From Methylobacter sp. (GTDB lineage Bacteria; Pseudomonadota; Gammaproteobacteria; Methylococcales; Methylomonadaceae): 37,791 bases of DNA. The stretch lies in contig JAPLRU010000046.1 of assembly GCA_026399025.1 (NCBI GenBank), positions 1 to 37,791 on the forward strand, in the 5' to 3' direction. Shown here piece after piece: positions 35,196 through 37,791 of the stretch. Position 1 is the first letter of the stretch, and every line of letters begins with the position of its first letter. The notes beneath the pieces are model-generated. The model saw only the letters and a list, made by a program, of their open reading frames with translations. It searched no databases and was not told where the DNA came from. The position numbers and the translations under genes were made by a program.

Positions 35196-35954
35196 CTAAA
35201 CGGTTAATAGAAAAACGCCCCAGGCAAGAAAAGCAAGGCCTACCGTTTTACAAATAAGCGGCGCTTGTAAAGGCAGGAATTTCTCCGCGATGATCAATAA
35301 AGTGATCAAAGCCATTCCCGGCAAGTTCATCACGCCGACGACAAACATGATCAGCATTTGCGCCCAGCAACAGCCTACGCAATAAGCACCATGCTTCACT
35401 CCCATGCTGAATGCGCCTGTAGCGCCTTGTTGCCATTCATTTAATAAAAAACCCATCGGCGTTTTGCAATGTTGCAGACACGCGTTTTTTATCGGCATAA
35501 ATTGGTAAATGCCGGCCAAAAACAAAATGCCGACTGCCGATGCTTTATTTTGATTGTCCATCATCGGCGATAACCACGACAGTCCGTGCATTTGCCATTG
35601 CAGCAGCGCTAACGCGCTACTGAATAACAACCATACCCCGAGATAAGCGGAAATAAACAGGTAAGTCAATTTATAGGGAGCCGGATGTTGCCGTTTGCAC
35701 ACCTTGGCGAACGCCAGAATCATCGGGATGGCGGAAGGCAGCATCATCGCCGCCATCATCACCGCCCACATCAAATAAACTAAAGCAAAATCTGTAAAAC
35801 GCCATGCCAAGAGTTCTGAGGGCGGCATCCACATACTCGACATCGGTTGCTGCGTCATTTGGAAATACTGGAAAAACAGATAAGTCCAGGCGGCAAAAAT
35901 CACTGCCAGGACAACAGCCAAAATAAAGCTCTGGGTTTTAAATCCAGCCATCAC
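35196..35954 (-). CDS. DUF2182 integral membrane protein
   Basis: A 252-residue inner-membrane protein with about six hydrophobic helices. Signature motifs of DUF2182 (COG5486, predicted metal-binding) are YLMWAVMMAAMMLPSAIP, YQFMPIKNACLQHC and HGAYCVGCCWAQM, with conserved Cys, His and Met that may bind metal. It overlaps the DUF1326 gene by 4 bases (ATGA) and both are probably one functional pair. The role is not known. Confidence 0.9.
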   Translation of the reverse strand: MMAGFKTQSFILAVVLAVIFAAWTYLFFQYFQMTQQPMSSMWMPPSELLAWRFTDFALVYLMWAVMMAAMMLPSAIPMILAFAKVCKRQHPAPYKLTYLFISAYLGVWLLFSSALALLQWQMHGLSWLSPMMDNQNKASAVGILFLAGIYQFMPIKNACLQHCKTPMGFLLNEWQQGATGAFSMGVKHGAYCVGCCWAQMLIMFVVGVMNLPGMALITLLIIAEKFLPLQAPLICKTVGLAFLAWGVFLLTV

Positions 35955-36559
35955 GGCTTATAAACAAAGGCTGAAAAAAAGCCGTTGCGCTCGGAAAACT
36001 GCCAGTTTTTATCGTAATCGCGATACTGATAGTTTTTTGATCGGGCGACAATCGAGGGATGACTTGTTACTACGCACAGCGGCGGATTGTTTATTTCGGC
36101 TTGTCCGCCCGCTATGCCTTGAATGCTTTCAATCTCAGCCTGGGCTATACCGGGAATAATTAAGCAATGACTGTCGCCTTGGTGCCGATAGTCGATTTTG
36201 ACTTTTTTTACGCCTAATACTTCGCCGACAAAACTCATTAAAATGGCCGGATGGCCGCCTTGTTGACCGCTAAAGATTTGTACAATCGCCTCGAACTGGC
36301 TGTCATCGGCCCGCTCGTCTACATATAAAGCCGCTTGCCAATTGCCGTCTTTCATGTGTCCCGGCGCATAACAGGCCATCGCCACATTCAAACCCTGCAG
36401 CGACCGGTCATGCAGATGGCCTTGATCGATGTGCCAAGCGACCAGCAGTTTACAATCGCCCTCCGAAGGCGGTTGCAGCCAGACACAAGGGCAGGCGGTT
36501 TCGCAATTACAGGTTTCAAAATAACGGCCTTGCACCATCCAGTTTTTCGTTGTCGACAT
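35951..36559 (-). CDS. DUF1326 cysteine-rich protein
   Basis: A 202-residue soluble protein with the DUF1326 N-terminus GRYFETCNCETACPC (C17, C19, C23, C25), a possible metal-binding cluster. No signal peptide is visible. It is coupled to DUF2182 by a 4-base overlap, an arrangement seen in many bacteria. It starts 8 bases after the SDR gene stop, so the three genes read as one transcript from 37302. A metal-related role is a guess based on the Cys residues. Confidence 0.9.
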   Translation of the reverse strand: MSTTKNWMVQGRYFETCNCETACPCVWLQPPSEGDCKLLVAWHIDQGHLHDRSLQGLNVAMACYAPGHMKDGNWQAALYVDERADDSQFEAIVQIFSGQQGGHPAILMSFVGEVLGVKKVKIDYRHQGDSHCLIIPGIAQAEIESIQGIAGGQAEINNPPLCVVTSHPSIVARSKNYQYRDYDKNWQFSERNGFFSAFVYKP

Positions 36560-36567
36560 GTTGCCCC

Positions 36568-37302
36568 CTAAAACGGTTCTTTAAACGGTCTCAAATCCAG
36601 TTCATGGGTCCAGGCGCTGGGATGTTGCCGGTGAATAGCCCAATAGGTTTCGGCAATGGCTTCCAACTGTAACAAGCCGTCCGGGCCTTTCGCTTTAACA
36701 TAGTCGGAAAATTGGTTTCTTGCCCGCTCACCGTCGATCACGCCGTCAATAATGGTATGCACCACATGAATGCCTTGCGGAGAAAACTCCCTCGCCATGC
36801 CTTGCGCCAAGGCTCTTAAACCGGCTTTTGCGGAAGCGAATGCGGTAAACGGCGGCTTTCCCCTTAACGATGCGGTGGCTCCGGTAAAAAACAATGTTCC
36901 TTTTTGCTTATCCTTCATCGCATTAACCGCTTCCTTGCCGAAGAAAAAAGCGCCCAGGCAATTTTGCTTCCAAAGCGTGTAAAAAGTTTTGGTGTCGGTT
37001 TCCAGCAACGGCGACGGGATATTGCTGTCTACATTGTAAACGGCAATATCGATGCTGTAATCCTCCTGTAACGCCGTTCTGAATAAGTCGGCGACATCGC
37101 GTTCCACCGTTGCATCGGCCACCACCGTGCTGACTGAACCGCCGTTTTGCCGGATTGTTTTTGCAATTTTTTGAAGTTTGTCTTCACTTCGGCCGGCGAT
37201 AAAAACATGCAAACCTTTTTTTGCAAAAAAAATCGCGAGTGCGGCGCCCAGGCCTTGTTCCGGACCCACGCCGATGATAATGGCCGAACATTTTTTGTCC
37301 AT
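36568..37302 (-). CDS. SDR family protein with Phe in place of the catalytic Tyr
   Basis: A 244-residue Rossmann-fold protein of the short-chain dehydrogenase/reductase superfamily. The cofactor motif is GVGPEQGLG (residues 11-19), a form used by some divergent SDRs, then AGRSEDKL. The active-site segment reads PPFTAFASAKAGL: F155 lies where YxxxK requires Tyr, with K159 kept. This suggests an altered chemistry or a role in binding. The same change may be general in this subfamily. It is the first gene of the group with DUF1326 and DUF2182. Confidence 0.85.
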   Translation of the reverse strand: MDKKCSAIIIGVGPEQGLGAALAIFFAKKGLHVFIAGRSEDKLQKIAKTIRQNGGSVSTVVADATVERDVADLFRTALQEDYSIDIAVYNVDSNIPSPLLETDTKTFYTLWKQNCLGAFFFGKEAVNAMKDKQKGTLFFTGATASLRGKPPFTAFASAKAGLRALAQGMAREFSPQGIHVVHTIIDGVIDGERARNQFSDYVKAKGPDGLLQLEAIAETYWAIHRQHPSAWTHELDLRPFKEPF

Positions 37303-37355
37303 AATTCATTTCCAGGTTTGACTGCGGTTGCAGGGATTAGAAGGTTTCCTTTTTA

Positions 37356-37396
37356 CTCACCACGAAGACACGAAGCAAAAGCATGCGTTTCGTGTC
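37356..37396. repeat. CACGAAG repeat with short inverted arm
   Basis: CTCACCACGAAGACACGAAG (37356-37375) is followed by a partial opposite arm TTTCGTGTC (37388-37396). Part of the dispersed family; it borders the MITE-like element that follows. Confidence 0.75.
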
Positions 37397-37399
37397 TAA

Positions 37400-37554
37400 G
37401 GAACATGCGCAAAATAACTTGAGCAAGTTGCCCATAGCCGGAGTGCAGGCTTCGCCTGCCAACGCAAGCACCAACAGTAGGCGCTTTAGGCAAAGCTTGC
37501 ACTTCCGCTGAAAACTTACGGTGCGAGTTGTTCAAGTTATTTCATGCTCATTCC
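37400..37554. mobile_element. MITE-like element, about 155 bases
   Basis: The ends are imperfect inverted repeats of about 27 bases: the left end begins GGAACATGCGCAAAATAACT, and the reverse complement of the right end begins GGAATGAGCATGAAATAACT. It carries the 50-base unit 37439-37488 shared with 24653-24702. It has no coding capacity. A related right end lies at 25151-25190. No transposase is in the window. Confidence 0.6.
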
Positions 37555-37592
37555 TAAGCGGAGTTATAGAGTCCGAAGTGAATAAAGCGACA

Positions 37593-37751
37593 TCGTTCCC
37601 ACGCTCCGGAGACTGTGAAAATATTCGTTTTATAACAAAAGCAAAAGCATTCACCACGAAGGCACGAAGGACACGAGGGGACACGAAGTTTTCAATACAC
37701 TGAGTTTAAATAATTATTTTTCCTTCGTGCTCTTCGTGCCTTCGTGGTGAA
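37593..37751. repeat. Long CACGAAG foldback repeat with inverted copy of the 24.8-kb module
   Basis: It starts with TCGTTCCCACGCTCCGG (37593-37609), then TTCACCACGAAGGCACGAAG (37650-37669), which is the exact reverse complement of 37732-37751. The segment 37564-37733 is an inverted near-copy of 24823-24983. The interval 37303-37791 has no convincing gene; a further copy seems to begin at the window end. Confidence 0.85.
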
Positions 37752-37791
37752 GAGTTTTTTAAACCGATTTTGATAATACTTTCACAGTCTC

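Noticed and set aside
37356-37751. CACGAAG repeats as a CRISPR array
   Set aside because: Units are 8-9 bases apart with no spacers of constant length, and they occur in inverted pairs. No cas genes are present.
1-37791. tRNA, rRNA or riboswitch genes
   Set aside because: No cloverleaf with a TTCGANNC-type arm, rRNA segment or known riboswitch core was seen by eye; a covariance-model search was not possible here.

Overview
The window (about 38 kb) looks like chromosome of a glycogen-storing gammaproteobacterial methylotroph or methanotroph of the Methylococcales type. The main evidence is a lanthanide-type XoxF methanol dehydrogenase with its XoxJ partner, a SUF operon headed by the Rrf2-type SUF regulator found in gammaproteobacteria, and a glycogen locus (glgC, glgB, glgA plus a GH57/GH77 fusion). 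This placement is inferred from gene content; no rRNA or tRNA was seen.

Left part, about 0.2-12.6 kb, almost all on the minus strand: one SUF iron-sulfur assembly operon read from 12.6 kb leftwards, regulator-sufB-...-sufC-sufD-...-sufS-...-sufU-rsmJ-Rieske protein, followed by a small membrane protein and gloB. It is broken up by accessory genes. Between sufB and sufC lie two HicA/HicB toxin-antitoxin pairs around a putative HEPN/zinc-ribbon protein. Between sufD and sufS sits a Uma2-family nuclease gene on the opposite strand. Between sufS and sufU sits a translationally coupled pair: a DUF4365 protein with a PD-(D/E)XK-like pattern and an unknown 376-residue protein. A promoter whose -10 box lies inside an ACTA-N3-TAGT operator precedes the regulator, suggesting autoregulation.

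Middle, 12.6-24.4 kb: xoxF with a long palindrome-rich leader and a strong terminator, then xoxJ; then glgC and a GH57-MalQ fusion on the minus strand, divergent from glgB-glgA. Together these cover lanthanide-dependent methanol oxidation and glycogen synthesis and turnover.

Right part, 24.4-37.8 kb: a repeat-rich gap, a YdbL/DUF1318 lipoprotein gene abutting rlmD, another repeat-rich gap, a coupled two-gene sensory unit (UrtA/AmiC-like binding protein plus hybrid histidine kinase), a GNAT protein, a small SANT/Myb-like protein, then on the minus strand a secreted metallophosphoesterase, an L,D-transpeptidase, and an SDR-DUF1326-DUF2182 group. The gaps at 2.6, 24.5-25.2, 27.2-27.4 and 37.35-37.79 kb carry a dispersed family of CACGAAG foldback repeats and MITE-like modules, some in inverted copies 12.7 kb apart.

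The best candidates for undescribed biology are the DUF4365/376-residue pair and the wider pattern of toxin and nuclease genes nested inside an essential suf operon, the binding-protein/hybrid-kinase unit, and the repeat family.
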